5,577 nt of DNA from Desulfobacterales bacterium (GTDB taxonomy: Bacteria > Desulfobacterota > Desulfobacteria > Desulfobacterales > Desulfosalsimonadaceae). The position numbers were made by a program, and so were the translations under genes. The notes beneath the pieces were generated by a model that made no database searches, had not been told where the DNA came from, and was given only the letters and a program-made list of their open reading frames with translations. Shown here piece by piece: positions 5,490 through 5,577 of the stretch; positions within the stretch are counted from its first letter, which is position 1; every line of letters starts with the position of its first letter. Location of the stretch: the NCBI GenBank assembly GCA_007135795.1, contig SLIE01000291.1:1-5577 (forward strand). The letters run 5' to 3'.

Positions 5490-5577
5490 ATGCATTTTGT
5501 GCGGCAGTTGTCGGGGGGATCGACACAGGGTTTAAACATTGCCCTGGCGACCGGATTTGTCGATTTCGAAAAAGTGA
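5490..5577 (+). CDS. Possible 5' end of an unidentified gene, cut by window edge
   Basis: From ATG 5490 (alternative GTG 5499) the frame stays open for 29 codons to the edge; from the GTG it reads RQLSGGSTQGLNIALATGF and onward. Third-position GC is coding-like. A promoter candidate lies 60 bp upstream. Against it: no Shine-Dalgarno, short length, and open minus-strand frames through the same bases. I do not recognise the protein. Confidence 0.25.
   Translation, partial: MHFVRQLSGGSTQGLNIALATGFVDFEKV

Noticed and set aside
5532..5577. Minus-strand C-terminal coding end entering from the right edge
   Set aside because: All three minus frames are open for a short distance and none is recognisable; about 45 bp is too little to decide.

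Overview
The window looks like chromosomal DNA from a Gram-negative bacterium with fairly high GC in its genes. My best guess is a sulfate-reducing or related member of the Desulfobacterota. That guess rests on the style of the succinate dehydrogenase subunits and of the intergenic DNA; no marker gene in the window proves it.

Layout: (1) Positions 1-2042, plus strand, hold most of a Snf2/Rad54-type DNA-dependent ATPase. Its reading frame is open to the left edge, so its N-terminus lies outside the window. (2) Positions 2043-2533 contain no convincing gene but several inverted repeats. The largest is a foldback of about 153 nt (2345-2497) that ends about 25 nt before the ribosome binding site of the next gene. 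(3) Positions 2534-5019 hold sdhA and sdhB, a complete flavoprotein and iron-sulfur subunit pair of complex II, 26 nt apart and clearly one operon. (4) Positions 5020-5260 form a structured 3' region: two perfect 12-bp palindromes, two small hairpins and a strong terminator-like hairpin at 5221-5256. (5) Positions 5261-5577 are AT-rich and carry only weak candidates: a 28-codon minus-strand ORF, an extended -10 promoter, a 15-bp inverted repeat, and an ORF that runs off the right edge.

SdhA and SdhB would form the soluble catalytic half of succinate:quinone oxidoreductase, passing electrons from succinate through FAD, [2Fe-2S], [4Fe-4S] and [3Fe-4S] to a quinone. Two features stand out. No membrane anchor subunit (sdhC/D/E/F) is encoded on either side within the window. 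SdhA has the Gln typical of succinate-oxidising enzymes next to its flavin His, whereas SdhB has the shorter, Trp-free quinone-site loop of menaquinone-type FrdB. This suggests a menaquinone-linked succinate dehydrogenase. The Snf2 gene has no evident functional link to the sdh genes. I found no clearly new multi-gene system; the least explained item is the foldback upstream of sdhA.
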